Shown: positions 53,043 through 63,278, numbered from the stretch's first letter. The stretch: DNA of 64,000 nt from Plasmodiophora brassicae (GCA_039704465.1 JASFAU010000006.1:124001-188000); one strand, 5' to 3'. Notes: generated by a model not told the origin, from the sequence alone. Made by a program: numbers and translations.

Positions 53043-54215
53043 ATGTGGCGGCGCGTGTGCAGGGTGGCGGCGACGGGCGGCCGTCGTCGATGTATGGCGA
53101 CGCTGTCGCCGGACGACCTGCACCTGATCGAGGCGGTGTCGCACGCGTCGACGGTGTCGTTGGAGGAGATCCGCGCCAAGCAGGGGTTCATTATCGATAG
53201 TAAGCGAGCAGGCACGGGCGCTCGACCTCCGTTCCTGGTGCTGATAGGCGGGGATCAGTGGATGGCGTCCTGTACCATGGGTCCCGGTTGCTGCCGGGCG
53301 CGTCCGAGTTTGTCGGATACCTGCAGGAGCAGAACAAGTCGTTCATGTTCCTGACGAACGCGAGCGAACGTGCGCCGAAGGAGTTGCAGGCGAAACTTCG
53401 CCGCATGGGCATCGACGTGTCGTCCGACCATTTCTACACGAGCGCGCTGGCCACCGCCGCCTTCATGAAGAAGTCGTCGCCGAACGGCGGGTCCGCCTAC
53501 GTGATTGGCGAGCCTGGCCTTATTTCGGCGCTCTACGATGCCGGCTTCACCATGAACGACCACGACCCGGAATGGGTCGTCGTTGGCGAGACCCGGTTGG
53601 GGGCCCCTCATTTCCTGCCTGTTGCGTTCACGCGGTGCTCATAGGCCCTTCGTTTGTTCAGGAACTACTCGTACGAGAAGATCGAGCACGCGTCGAACCT
53701 GGTCAGGAACGGCGCCCGTCTTCTGGGGACCAACTGTGACACGAAGGACCGCATGGGGTCCGGGTTCGTCCCGGGATGCGCGGCGCTCATCAGGCCGATC
53801 GAGATGGTCGCCGAAGTCCAGGCCTACTTCATCGGCAAACCGAACCCAATGGTGCGGAGCGTGCCGCCCCCGTGTGCCGCCTGGCTCGCTGCGTCGTGCT
53901 AATCCGTTCTGGGTCAGATCATGAGGACCGCGCACCAGCAGCTGGGCGTCAAGCGCTCCGAAACGATCGTCATTGGCGACCGCATGGATACCGACATCCT
54001 CGGTGGCCTCCAAGCCAACCTGACAACCTGCCTGGTTCTGACAGGCGTCACGAAGTGTGCCGACGTCAAGAAGTTCGCGTACCGGCCTGGTAGGGGCGCC
54101 ACTCATGGCTGTGTTCCAGGGGACGGCCCTTTTAACATCACCTTCAGACATCATACTTCCTACGGTTGGCAGTCTCGTGCCCGGCCTACAAGTCGACACG
54201 ACGCTGGCACACTAA
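53043..54215 (+). CDS. HAD-IIA phosphatase (phosphoglycolate/p-nitrophenyl phosphatase type)
   Basis: Five exons (53043-53199, 53259-53595, 53662-53851, 53918-54089, 54148-54215) encode 307 residues. Motif I FIIDMDGVLYHG, with the nucleophile Asp, is rebuilt across intron 1. Motif II FLTNAS, a C2 cap region (LVRNGARLLGTNCDT, GKPNPM) and motif IV IVIGDRMDTDILGG follow, then KKFAYRPDIILPTVGSLV at the end. This order is diagnostic of NagD-type class IIA HAD phosphatases. The first 25 residues (MWRRVCRVAATGGRRRC) could target the mitochondrion; an internal ATG at the MATLSPDD segment is the alternative start. A glycolate-salvage or general phosphatase role is inferred. Confidence 0.88.
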
Positions 54216-54254
54216 ACGCCTGGACATGCCGACTGTTATCATGCTAGGTGGAGT

Positions 54255-54986
54255 TTAGAATTCCAGGGCGCCCTCCATCGGGTACACGCGATCGCTGTCG
54301 AGCTCAATCTGGACGGGCTTGTAGTAGAAGATGTGCAGGTACTCCTCCATGGAGAACAGGCGCGGATGGTGGGCGTAGAAGGTCAGCAATTCCGATGTGG
54401 GCACACTGCCCGTCACCTCCCGCTTCTGCGAATCCAGGAACTCGGCGCACTTCGCCTTGTTCAAGCTGCTGAGCGCCTGCCCCAACTGAAGCAGGAGCTT
54501 GACCGTTTCGAACGCCGTCTGCTCCAGGTTGTCGGACGAGAAGTCGGCCTGTTCGGCCTTGGGCACGCGTTTCAGGCGCAGGTCCCAGATCGGGAACATG
54601 CGCTCGACGTCCTCGACGGAGGTCAGCACGCGCGTCAGCCCCAGAAACTTCCCGGACGTGTTGGCGGCCATCAACCCGCGCATGTACTCGACCAGGTGGC
54701 CCCAGACCCCTTCGATCAGGACAACGAAGGCCGCCTTGTTGACGACGAACGCAATCCCCGTCAGCTTCCCGTCGACCTTCGCCTTCACGTCGCCGCTGGC
54801 GTTGACGAACGCCGGCACGTCGTTGCTGGAGGCCAACTCGCCGACCAGGACGATGCGGGCCACCCGCGACTCGTTCTGCCTGCGAATGCCGTCCCGGACC
54901 AGATCCAGCAGGCTGCTCCTCTCCAGGGCGGCTCCCTGCTGTTCCTGCCCACCACCCTGGTTGGTCCTGTCGGCGCCCTCCTCCAT
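54255..54986 (-). CDS. TEX47: TEX47-like protein (BLUF-like fold)
   Basis: Single exon, 243 residues. I took the start at MEEGADRTNQGGG; the frame is open 58 codons upstream but Arg/Ser-rich and unlike the family. Landmarks: RVARIVLVGELASSNDVPA, a central hydrophobic strand GIAFVVNKAAFVVLIEGVWG, RLKRVPKAEQ, and the C-terminus ELLTFYAHHPRLFSMEEYLH followed by IFYYKPVQIELDSDRVYP. The last block matches animal TEX47, which is testis-enriched and has a flavin-like BLUF fold without proven light sensing. The presence of TEX47 beside other axonemal genes supports a flagellar role. Function is not known in any species. Confidence 0.75.
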   Translation of the reverse strand: MEEGADRTNQGGGQEQQGAALERSSLLDLVRDGIRRQNESRVARIVLVGELASSNDVPAFVNASGDVKAKVDGKLTGIAFVVNKAAFVVLIEGVWGHLVEYMRGLMAANTSGKFLGLTRVLTSVEDVERMFPIWDLRLKRVPKAEQADFSSDNLEQTAFETVKLLLQLGQALSSLNKAKCAEFLDSQKREVTGSVPTSELLTFYAHHPRLFSMEEYLHIFYYKPVQIELDSDRVYPMEGALEF

Positions 54987-55232
54987 GGCCACACACGCCT
55001 CGCTGTGACGATCGATCGTACTTCGTACTACGTCGCGCGCGTCTCTGCGTTCGTAGTGTGAACTCGAACGAAGCACACGCGCGACAATCTGGCTGCCTCG
55101 TTCCGGGGACCGGGCGTACCGACGAGGACGACGATTGATGGGATATGGCGCGTGCCGCATGCATGCCAGGGTCGTGCGTCATCTGACAACGCCAGTGCGA
55201 ACGTCTGCGTCTGAGAGCGACGACGCGCGCGA

Positions 55233-56195
55233 ATGTTCCACACGACGTACGCCGCGGTGAACAGCACGGCGCCGACGTTCGAGGATGTGTGCTTCACCGA
55301 CAGCCTGACCGAGCTGGAGTCGGCGCCCGTCCCGATGCTGGGCGGCCTCGTCGGCCACGACGTCACGCAGAACCCCACCGCCGACCTGGACATTGACCTG
55401 CTGACCAGCACGAGCGGCGGGTTCCAGGCCACCGACTGGGACGCCCTGGTCCAGTCGGAATCGATGATCCCGGTCCTGGCCAACCCGCTCGACATGACGG
55501 CGAAGCCGACCGCCACCCACATCTCGTTCCTGCAGGCCACTGCACCAACGATCCAGTTCGACACCGTCCCCGAGCCGATGTTCGCCCCCATGGACGACGT
55601 CGCACCGCCAACGCCGCCCGCCGCCCGCCCCCTCACGTCGAACGCGTCCGGCGGCGTCGTCAAGGCGCTACTCGTGTCGGAGGGGTACGCCAAGCCGAAG
55701 AACGCACACGCCGACGGCAACGCGGCGGGGCCTGCGTCGAGCGACAGGGACCACCAGGACCACATCGTGAATTCGTTGTCGGTGGCGCAGATGGTGGCGG
55801 TCGCCAGCGCCTACGACCACGTGTGTCGGGTCGAGGACCTCGACGCCGGCTGCGCCAACTGGCTGGCCGACACGCCCGAGGCCACCGACGTCGAGATCCG
55901 GGCCGTGCGCGCCCTGTTCAACCCGGAACGCTGGAACATCGCCAAGGACATCGTCATGCGCATCGTCCGGATCGTCGACGACCTACGGGCGGCGTCGGAC
56001 CCGTCGTCGCGAACGCTGCTGCTGAACAGGCACGCCATCTCGAAGCCGAGGAGACGCCTGTCCCCGAAGGCGGCCGCCATGATGGCCCTGCACCAGCAGC
56101 GACGCCCACCACAGGCGGCCATGCCGTCCAGGGGGATCGCCGCCGACGTGCACCCGTTCATCGACGACCCGCACGGCAACGCGAGACGGTTCTGA
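55233..56195 (+). CDS. Hypothetical protein, disordered N-terminus
   Basis: Single exon, 320 residues. The first 150 residues are low complexity, rich in Pro, Ala and Thr, and probably disordered. A helical section (about 175-265) contains SLSVAQMVAVASAYDHVCRV and EIRAVRALFNPERWNIAKDI, and ends with basic helices (KAAAMMALHQQRRPP). The tail has short linear-motif-like stretches. No signal peptide or membrane segment. I recognise no family; a nuclear regulatory role is a guess. Length and codon use support it as a gene. Confidence 0.6.
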   Translation: MFHTTYAAVNSTAPTFEDVCFTDSLTELESAPVPMLGGLVGHDVTQNPTADLDIDLLTSTSGGFQATDWDALVQSESMIPVLANPLDMTAKPTATHISFLQATAPTIQFDTVPEPMFAPMDDVAPPTPPAARPLTSNASGGVVKALLVSEGYAKPKNAHADGNAAGPASSDRDHQDHIVNSLSVAQMVAVASAYDHVCRVEDLDAGCANWLADTPEATDVEIRAVRALFNPERWNIAKDIVMRIVRIVDDLRAASDPSSRTLLLNRHAISKPRRRLSPKAAAMMALHQQRRPPQAAMPSRGIAADVHPFIDDPHGNARRF

Positions 56196-56303
56196 GCCAC
56201 GACTAGGACGCCCACAGGTAGATACACAGCCCCAGGGTACGCGGAGCAGGCCTCGTCGACCGCGGGTGACTATATCGTACGTGTGCGGCCGCCGCGACGA
56301 CGA

Positions 56304-57267
56304 CTAGGCGTCCGTCATGGCGACGTCGTCGTCGACCTGGACGACCTTCTTGAACGTCTCCTTGATTTCGGACAGGTACTCGGTGGATCCCTTCGGGAAC
56401 AGGTACTGTCGCCGCTCGAACGCGCGCTCGTTCGGCTTCTTGTAGTTGCGCAGGTCGCGGCCGCCATCGCGCGTCAGCACGAGGACGTCGACGTTCGACC
56501 CGGACCCGAGGTCGTTGAAGATGCCGCTCTCGATGGCCTTCTCGACGAGGCCGATCGCCTCCGCCTCCGTCATATCGTCCTTGTAGCCCGACTCGAACAT
56601 GGCCATGGCGGCCAGCGACCCTGACCCCATGGTCACGTACGGCAGCTTATCAGTGCTACCGTGCGGGTAGACGGTGTACAGGTAACTCCCGGTGCAGTCG
56701 ACACCACCGAGGACGAGCGCGGCGCTGACGTGGCCCTGGTACCGGAACAAGTGCTGCTTGAGACGCGTCAGCGCGGTCACGACGCGGACCTGCTTGCCCG
56801 TGTCCAGGCGATGTAACTCCAGCTGCGACGACACCATTCGCGTCACGTTCTCGGTGTCGGCGGCCGTACCGGCTCCACAGCAGAACTGTCGAGAGGCGAG
56901 GCGGCTCAGCAAACGGAAACGGGTACAGACGAGTGGGGCGGCCCTTACGATGTTGTCGGCGATGTAGTGGATCTTCTTGCAGTTCTTATCGCAAACAATG
57001 GGCCCTTCGGTGGCACGCGTGTCAGCCCCCAGGACGACGCCGCCCTTGAAGCAGACGCCGACGATCGTCGTTCCCGTCTTCTTCATTTTCGGCAGCGCCG
57101 GCCCCGACGCGGACGCCGCCAGCATGGCATTCCTGCACACACAGCACCGGGCACGATCAGCACCAGGACGACCAGCAACAGCCCGCCGGCATCACCGACC
57201 TGCCGCACAGGTCGAAATTGAACCCGCCGCGGTACTGCTCGAGCGCCTCAGACGCCGCCGTCGCCAT
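56304..57267 (-). CDS. PSMB7: 20S proteasome subunit beta-7 (beta-2 catalytic type)
   Basis: Trypsin-like active subunit of the proteasome. Three exons (57267-57200, 57132-56949, 56885-56304) encode 277 residues. Exon 1 starts [20 protein letters not shown]; the propeptide ends at MKKTG, so the mature Thr1 follows in [20 protein letters not shown]. Then [20 protein letters not shown] is rebuilt by removing the 63-nt intron. [20 protein letters not shown] is followed by [11 protein letters not shown], and [13 protein letters not shown] is family standard. The second intron (56886-56948) is in frame and stop-free, so the unspliced RNA reads through 21 extra codons; the real splice is clear from the CCGAGTAAD boundary. 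Confidence 0.95.
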
Positions 57268-57611
57268 CCCGAAATTGATTCTGGATGGGCCCCGGGGGGG
57301 AGTCCGCTTTTTCCCATCGTTTTTGCCGGTTCGCCTGCCCGGCCCGTCCGTTTTGCCCGCCGCACTGCCGCACTGCAGGTCTGCGACACGCCCGCCGACA
57401 GTGCGCGGGCAGCCAGCCCAGAGTCAGGCACTGCAGCAGTTCGCTGCAGTGCCAGTGCGCCCCGTGTCCGAAGGCGCGTTCAGGCGTGGCATACTGGACA
57501 GCAGAATTCTGGAACGTTCGGTACAGGTCAGCGAAATGACCAGCGGAGTGGGGGATCCAGAAACAGCCAGGCGCCCAGCGACGGCGTGAGGGCCCCACAG
57601 TCCAATCCGTG
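57268..57611. other. Divergent intergenic region
   Basis: 344 bp between PSMB7 and the secreted cytochrome-c-like gene. Contains a C/G homopolymer stretch (CCCCGGGGGGG near 57290). No gene found. Confidence 0.5.
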
Positions 57612-58161
57612 ATGCTGCTGCTGAGGGCATGTGCTGCTGTCCTGGTCCTAGTCGCTGGGGCGACCTGCGTGGAGAGCACGATGGTCACGTTCGTGAGTGA
57701 TGTGTGGCCGATCATATCGGCGCTCGTCAACGCCAGCGATCCGGCTACCGCCTACCTGAACATGGTCGGGGTGACCTCCCCGGATGCCCCGTCATTGAAG
57801 ATCGTCCAACCTGGCAACCATCAAGCAAGCTCCCTGTGGCAATGGGTTTCCTCAAAATCGTCCAAGGTGAATCCACCCTAGAGGGCAATTGCCGATTCGA
57901 ATAACCTCAACGTCGGACGTTTGTGGTTAGGACGGGCCGACTCCTGTCACAAGAGCGCAACAGTCGACTGTCGCGACGTGGATCGACTCAGGCGCCGTTT
58001 TCCAGGTCGACGGCGATGGGACCGCGTCAGTACCCGGGCCGAACGGTGGCGCGATCCGAGGAGGAAACACGGTCTCAGTGATCAATTCGACCTATATGTC
58101 GGTCGTCGGGACGGCCGCCGTCCTCGCTGCCTCTCTGGCCTACCTCAAGATCAAGCTGTGA
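57612..58161 (+). CDS. Secreted cytochrome-c-fold-like protein without heme motif
   Basis: Two exons (57612-57866, 57931-58161; 64-nt intron) encode 161 residues. A signal peptide (MLLLRACAAVLVLVAGATCV) is followed by FVSDVWPIISALVNA and LKIVQPGNHQASSLWQWVSS, then TRAQQSTVATWIDSGA. This order resembles the planctomycete-type cytochrome c domain (vQPGNPDaSlLwqkv ... Q...i..WIdaGA), but no CxxCH is present, so it cannot bind heme in the usual way. The C-terminus ends in a hydrophobic stretch (YMSVVGTAAVLAASLAYLKI) that could be a GPI signal or anchor. Candidate cell-surface protein; the cytochrome link is tentative. Confidence 0.65.
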
Positions 58162-58218
58162 TTCGTAACAAACGAACGGGGCATGCGCTTAAATATCGTT
58201 CTGCATATAAGGGGTCCA

Positions 58219-59170
58219 TCAGTACAGGCAGAGGCGGATGTTGCCTCCGCACGACAACAGGTTCGCGTGCAGGTACTTTGAGAATAGGCCCAAGAAGTCA
58301 TCACGGACGGCAGCAATGTCGAACAGGTTCATCTGCTTGGCATCCTGCACCAGCACACGCGTCAGGGGCCTGAATACAACGCAGTGGCGCCGGTACCGTA
58401 ACGTAACGTACCAGACCCATGTCGATAACGACATGCTCTAACGATGAGGCGCTCAACGCACCAGCATCAAACAGCCGCAGCAGACGATTGGGCGTACCGA
58501 CTGCAATGCGGACGTCAGCATTCAGGGCGGCGATCTGCTCGTCGACCTTGATGTGTTTCGCGAAGAGCTTCGCGATGGCCGCTTTCTTGTTTTGCAACGG
58601 TTTCAAAGCTCTTCAACAATGAGCGTCAGTGAACAGCAACAGACAGATTCCGTACTGGAACAACCTGACGAAATCAACAGCGCGCGTCGCCGCGTATGTC
58701 ACGACAAGAAGGACGGGAGCGCCCAGAGAGCCAGCGCACGGATGAACTGGGCCGAGGAGCTTCTTTCGCCAGTCTTTCTGGATGGCCTTTACAGCCAACG
58801 CAGAGTCGCTGATCGCACGGTCCTTGGGCAGAACATTGGGCGATATGAAGTCAGCAGCAGAGAGCGTGTCGAGAGAGCAGGCGGCGCTCGACAGCATGCC
58901 CTGCAGCGATTCTGCTTGGCGCTCGCAAGACTCAGTTTGCATGCCGTGCATTGGATTCCTTGTAAACCGCGCATGCCGTTTGCGCTTGGCTTCCTTGTTC
59001 ATCTTCTCAAGTCGAGCTCTCTTCCTCGCTGTCATTGTCCGCTTCTTCCCGTTATCCTCCCGATCATCATCGTCCACAGACGCGTCACTATCGTTTTCCG
59101 CTTCAATGGCCGCTTGTGTAGCCGCTTCATCGATGGGCTCGACAACCCATTGCGATTCTTCTTCGGCCAT
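58219..59170 (-). CDS. CMSS1: CMSS1/Cms1 ribosomal small-subunit homologue
   Basis: Nucleolar helicase-like protein of the small-subunit processome. Three exons (59170-58665, 58610-58412, 58344-58219; introns 54 and 67 nt) encode 276 residues. An acidic/basic N-terminus (DDDDREDNGKKR, KRARLEKMN) precedes a partial DEAD-like domain: GAPVLLVVTYAATRAVDFVR, KLFAKHIKV, ADVRIAVGTPNRLLRLFDAG and LEHVVIDMGL. No ATP-binding motif I is present, as in Cms1 from other eukaryotes. The exon-1/2 junction restores VDFVRALKPLQNKKAAIAKL. Confidence 0.85.
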
Positions 59171-59877
59171 ATTGTGTTACGCAGGCGCACAGAAGCTGGC
59201 GTCTGTCCCCGGTGCTCGCAATCTGGCCAAGGGCAAGGCCGTGACGGAGTCCGCGACGGACTTCCATTGATACAGTCTCGGCGTCTCGCATACCTCAGAC
59301 CTCAGACCTCAGTGGTTTTGTCGACGTTGTCGAGAAATGAACTCAATCGGGTTGTGCGTCTAGCATCGCAGCTACATCGTGGGTACGATGTTCACTGTGA
59401 CGATATAATTTGCCTGTGGTGGTGGTGGATGGGAGGTCGCAACGTAAGACCCTGTTAGCCACCTTCAGCATCAGAGGCGTTGAACGTTAACAGGCACCTG
59501 CTTTGCGATCTCCCATCCACGACGATACAAGCAATAATAGCATGGGTTAGTGTTCATCAGGACTCTGGAGTCGCGTCTACGGCGGGCGGATGTGGTCGCT
59601 GTAATCCGTATTGTATTGTATCCAACCAGCGGATTACGTGTCGCACCTGCTGTGACCGTGTACGGACATATCGCGGTGGTAGAGGTGGTTTGCGGGTCGT
59701 ATTTTGGGCGGATCGACATACAGCTTGTGTACCTTGCAACATTTTGTGCCGAACCGGGAATGCTGGAACGGGTTCCATTTCTCAAGGAATTGCAGTGGTT
59801 GTTCAGACAGCCGATGATCGGCCGGGTCGAGACTAGTCACCTTGAAATTTCGACACGCTTCGGTTAGCTGGCACGTT
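59171..59877. other. Region without a recognisable gene
   Basis: About 700 bp. Both strands are open (for example plus 59550-59867) but neither frame resembles a known protein. A short tandem repeat, ACCTCAG x3, lies at 59292-59312. Base composition is more AT-rich than in the upstream genes. Confidence 0.4.
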
Positions 59878-60867
59878 TCAACACCGCCGAGCTCTGGCAA
59901 TGTCGAGAATGACCTTGATCCGGTCAGCGCCAGTCAGCTCCTTCTTGCGGAGCTCCGATCGAGAAGGCGCGTCGATCGCGCCGCCTCGGCGCCTTGGCCG
60001 ATCTGGTAAATTAGCCGCCCGCGCTTCTCTATCGGGTTCGCGTGGATCTCCAACTGATGCAACATATGGTATATCGCTGCCGTCTTCTCCGGATTTGATC
60101 TGCGCGAAGCGCTCGACCATTCACGGCATCCAGAAGAGGTCTGCCGACGATGCGCTGCAGTTTCGCTGCAACATTAGGAGCGACGTTCGTCGCCAGCAGC
60201 TCGTTCAGTTGTTCAAGAGGGCCCAAGTTGGTGGCTGGATCCACGATGATCTTCGCTGCGATGTACTCGTCGCGCCTTTTTCCAGCACGAGCTGCAGCTT
60301 GGGACAGATTCTCGATGTGGATGGGGCGCCACTGCAGCATCAAATCAATGACTGCCCGCATTTCAGGGTCGAACTTGGCCAGCTCCAACTGGGTATCCGA
60401 ATCCTGCAGATACATGGCAGCATCCTTGGGATTCTTATGGCGTGCCGACTTCGCAAGCGGGCCCATTTCGGCCTGGCCCCAGACAGCGAAGCTGCACCCC
60501 GTTTTAATTTGTGCGTTCCCCAGACACCATCGCGCGCGCGCGATCACGAACGGTGACGCCGCAGACCCGTTGGACACGACTGTTGAGCGCAGCATAAGAC
60601 ATCGGCACCTTGCGATCGTTGAGCGACGCACGGAACAGGTACCCCGGCCCTCTTGATACCGGCTTTGCATAATGCAAGAAGATGATGACGAATCGGACAC
60701 AGATCTGGCAGGGAGTTGTTCGCCCGTATCATGCGGGTGTAGTATCTGCCGTCCTTGCCCTTAAAGCGTACACCTAGACCTCGACAATATTGGCGTTGTC
60801 GTTGTACTTCGTCAGCGACGGGTTGAAATGCGAGACCTTGATGTTGCAGAGCTTCGAAGCCATTCAT
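59878..60867 (-). pseudogene. Decayed tyrosine-recombinase-like element
   Basis: The minus strand carries several frames that only make sense in series. 60867-60640 includes VRFKGKDGRYYTRM and LPDLCPIRHHLLAL, as in Crypton-like tyrosine recombinases. 60630-60500 shows FRASLNDRKVPMS and GTHKLKRGAAS (an H-x-x-R-like box). 60500-60029 has RHKNPKDAAMYLQDSD with the Tyr-like end, and 60120-59878 a basic tail. Two single-base shifts (near the (CG)n run at 60533-60543 and near 60470) break the chain, so as read it is not a working gene. Confidence in the family is low. Confidence 0.35.
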
Positions 60868-61349
60868 TCAATGCATGAAATGGGCGCCAAGAGGCTGCCC
60901 GCTGCCTGAATTCCCATTGCGACATTCTCAGAGGCGTTCAGGTGGATCTGACTGCGGAACCTCTTCCAAGTGTACAATGCGTTGCAAAGTTAAGTGGTAC
61001 TTCTATAATTATAGGTTCTACGTCGCGTCAGTGTTGTATCACTCAAAATGGGAGATTTACCGCATCTCCCAGCTAACGGTGGCTCGATCTTGCAATCAAC
61101 CCCTGGTAACGGAGACCAGGCGTACACCTGTCATCTGGTCCTACCCATCCCCCAATGACTACGACAGCTAGTGGAAAGTTCGCGGAGAACATTAGGGGAC
61201 CTCCTTTCCATTCCCGCACTCCGCCACGGCCCGAGGTCGCAGCCGCCGTCCGCATTCACCGCACACGAGTTGCAGTTCGGTTGTTCCGAGTAACGTCCTT
61301 GAGGAGGCCGACATCACCGCAGTCGTCACGGCACTGGCCATTATCAACA
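60868..61349. other. Intergenic region
   Basis: 482 bp. AT-richer than most of the window; no coding signal on either strand was convincing. Confidence 0.4.
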
Positions 61350-61834
61350 TGGATCGCCCCACCGCTGAGCGCCCAGACTCGCCGGAGCAATCTGGCGCCG
61401 CACCAAAGGACAGCGCTCATGGGAATCAGAGCAAGAAAGTTCCCAACAGCCACATCTGGGCGATGTTGGCCGACGTATCTGACTGCGATTGTGAGCTTTG
61501 CTGCGAATGCGATGAACTGGGCGAAGAGGAACTGCTGTGTTGTGAGGGTTCGAGAATGGTTGAAGCCGGAGACGCCTCCCTTAGCAGTGCTTTCGACCAG
61601 CTGCTGGAAAGGAGCGGTACCTGTGCTGCGTTCAGGTTTCTGTGGGAGAGTTTCAATGGCTTTTGCTTTCCCGACAGTCCGCGTACCTATCAGTGGCTGA
61701 AACTGAGAGACGGGAAGGTGCTGGTCACGGATAACGGTTATGTAGGCAGTCAAGTTGGCACGCCCAGGATCTACTACTGTTCGAAGCACGACATATATGA
61801 TGTCCTTACTGTTCGTGCGTCTGAGGAATTCTAA
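61350..61834 (+). CDS. Cys-rich hypothetical protein
   Basis: 161 residues, single exon. A hydrophilic N-terminus (about 40 residues) precedes an acidic Cys-rich stretch (DCDCELCCECDELGEEELLC, eight or more Cys), then a globular-looking end with FRFLWESFNGFCF and YQWLKLRDGKVLVTDNGYVG. The Cys pattern does not match a zinc-finger family I know. The minus strand is also open for 225 codons; I favour the plus strand for its aromatic content and motif-like end, not from homology. Confidence 0.45.
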
Positions 61835-62541
61835 CGTCCTCCGCCGCTGGACCTGCATACCACTGTTCAGATCAGGTGATCCTTTCTGGTAAAAGTTTTG
61901 GAAACCGTTCGCGACTGTGCACAAAGGCTGCACGTCTTTGTACGAGTGGAATCTCTTGACCTCGGAATCGAATGAATGTCAGCAGTTTTTCCACGAACGT
62001 TCGTGAATAACTGTCCGTAGACATTAAAATAGGGGTCAACACTTGCGCTAGGGCCTAGTGTTAGAGTACGAGGAATATCAGCGGAAAAGGGACTGCGCTG
62101 CTTCGTCGGCAATACGACGAGCTTTCGGATGGAGGCCAGGATCAGTCGACATGTCCAAAATGAAATCGCGGAATTCACCGCGGTCCTGCTGACCTTGCAG
62201 AAGTTCGAAGGCGGTGCTGGACAATGAGACGGAAATAGGTCAGGACGGGATCCCCGTCCTGAATGACATCGTCGTATTGAACAATCGGACGCCTCTTCTC
62301 TCCCACTGGGCCTTCGTCAGGGCCTGTCAATGAGTACAGTTCCTAGCCACGAGCGGCAAAAGTAATCAAGTCGTCTGATGGGACGACGTCTGTCCAGTAT
62401 CGATGCCCAAGCATGAACTCCACAAGGCGCACGCGTCCTCCACGACACGCCTTGTCAAGCCAGAATACCCTCCACTCGTGCGAAGTTTTGCATCATGAAA
62501 GGTTCGGAAATCCTACTGGGAGGGGTGCTTTCAACAACAAG
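61835..62541. other. Remnant region with ankyrin-like traces
   Basis: No intact gene. On the minus strand, segments such as LDKACRGGRVRLVEFMLGHR (about 62460-62380) and DLITFAARG resemble single ankyrin-like helices, but a stop interrupts them. They may be fragments of a decayed repeat gene. Confidence 0.3.
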
Positions 62542-62757
62542 TCAACGCAATTCGGCGGCAAGATAAGCGTGTAGTTCCTCTAGGTCATGTAGTTCCTCTG
62601 GGTCATGTATTTCCTCTGGGTCATGTATTTCCTCTGGGTCATGTAATTCCTCTGGGTCATGTAGTTCCTCTGGGTCATGTAGTTCTTCTGGGTCATGTCG
62701 AAGGTCACGCAGTGGGCACATCTTCTGCGCGCCGGCAGTCCTGCATTGAACCCGCAT
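62542..62757 (-). CDS. Short ORF made of HDPEEL repeats
   Basis: 71 residues, minus strand. Most of it is a hexapeptide repeat, HDPEEL/HDPEEI, encoded by the 18-bp array. The first 20 residues and last 10 are not repetitive. It may be part of a longer decayed gene or an unrelated ORF; I do not claim a function. Confidence 0.3.
   Translation of the reverse strand: MRVQCRTAGAQKMCPLRDLRHDPEELHDPEELHDPEELHDPEEIHDPEEIHDPEELHDLEELHAYLAAELR
62571..62696. repeat. 18-bp tandem repeat, seven copies
   Basis: Seven units of GTAGTTCCTCTGGGTCAT (period 18) with one to two substitutions each. The period is a multiple of three, so the minus-strand frame is kept through the array and gives HDPEEL repeats. 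Confidence 0.9.
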
Positions 62758-62957
62758 TTACCAGGTACAGTACACTTATACGGCGGATATCAACGAGGAA
62801 GCCATGCACCATGTCCTCTTTCAATGCATACATGAATGGAAACGAATGAACCAGGGCCTCTGATCAACGTGAAACGCTTCCAATGCTGCCATCAGAATGT
62901 CGACGGAATCTGTCTCAACCGCTGAGCATAGTCTAGGTACCGTGAATCGGACGCGGT

Positions 62958-63278
62958 TCACTGATTGCGGTAAACCGAGACTTTGATGGGCCAGTCGTCA
63001 ACGGAACATATTGAAGGGACGGTGCCAGGGTCAATACTCGCATCGAAGCGTTGAATAGCACGAAGCGCCGGCTGGTGCCCAATCACGCACGACATGTACT
63101 TGGAGGAGATTAAGTTCTCAGCCGGGAACGCTCCGTTGCCGAATACGGGACAACTGAGCAGTGCGTCGATGGCTAGAGAGGCGCGTTCACTGGGCAAGTC
63201 GACAAAAAGGAGAAGTGCCCGAAGGCTGTCATAGCGAAAGCGATGCCAAAGTTTGGCGGACAGCGTCAACGTATCCAA
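62958..63278 (-). CDS. Ankyrin-like ORF remnant
   Basis: 106 residues, no good start context. LSAKLWHRFRYDSLRALLLF, SERASLAIDALLSCPVF and YMSCVIGHQPALRAIQRF are helix pairs spaced like degenerate ankyrin repeats. It is truncated at both ends relative to any ankyrin protein, so probably a fragment or a fast-evolving family member. Confidence 0.3.
   Translation of the reverse strand: MDTLTLSAKLWHRFRYDSLRALLLFVDLPSERASLAIDALLSCPVFGNGAFPAENLISSKYMSCVIGHQPALRAIQRFDASIDPGTVPSICSVDDWPIKVSVYRNQ

Noticed and set aside
54304..55182. Second minus frame of 292 codons over the TEX47-like gene
   Set aside because: Frame-shifted shadow, Arg/Gly-rich, without the conserved C-terminal block.
59292..59312. 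ACCTCAG triplication as a telomere-like or regulatory repeat
   Set aside because: Only three units and isolated; too short to support a function.
61256..61933. Minus-strand frame of 225 codons over the Cys-rich ORF
   Set aside because: Longer than the plus ORF but lacks motif-like composition; I kept the plus strand with low confidence.
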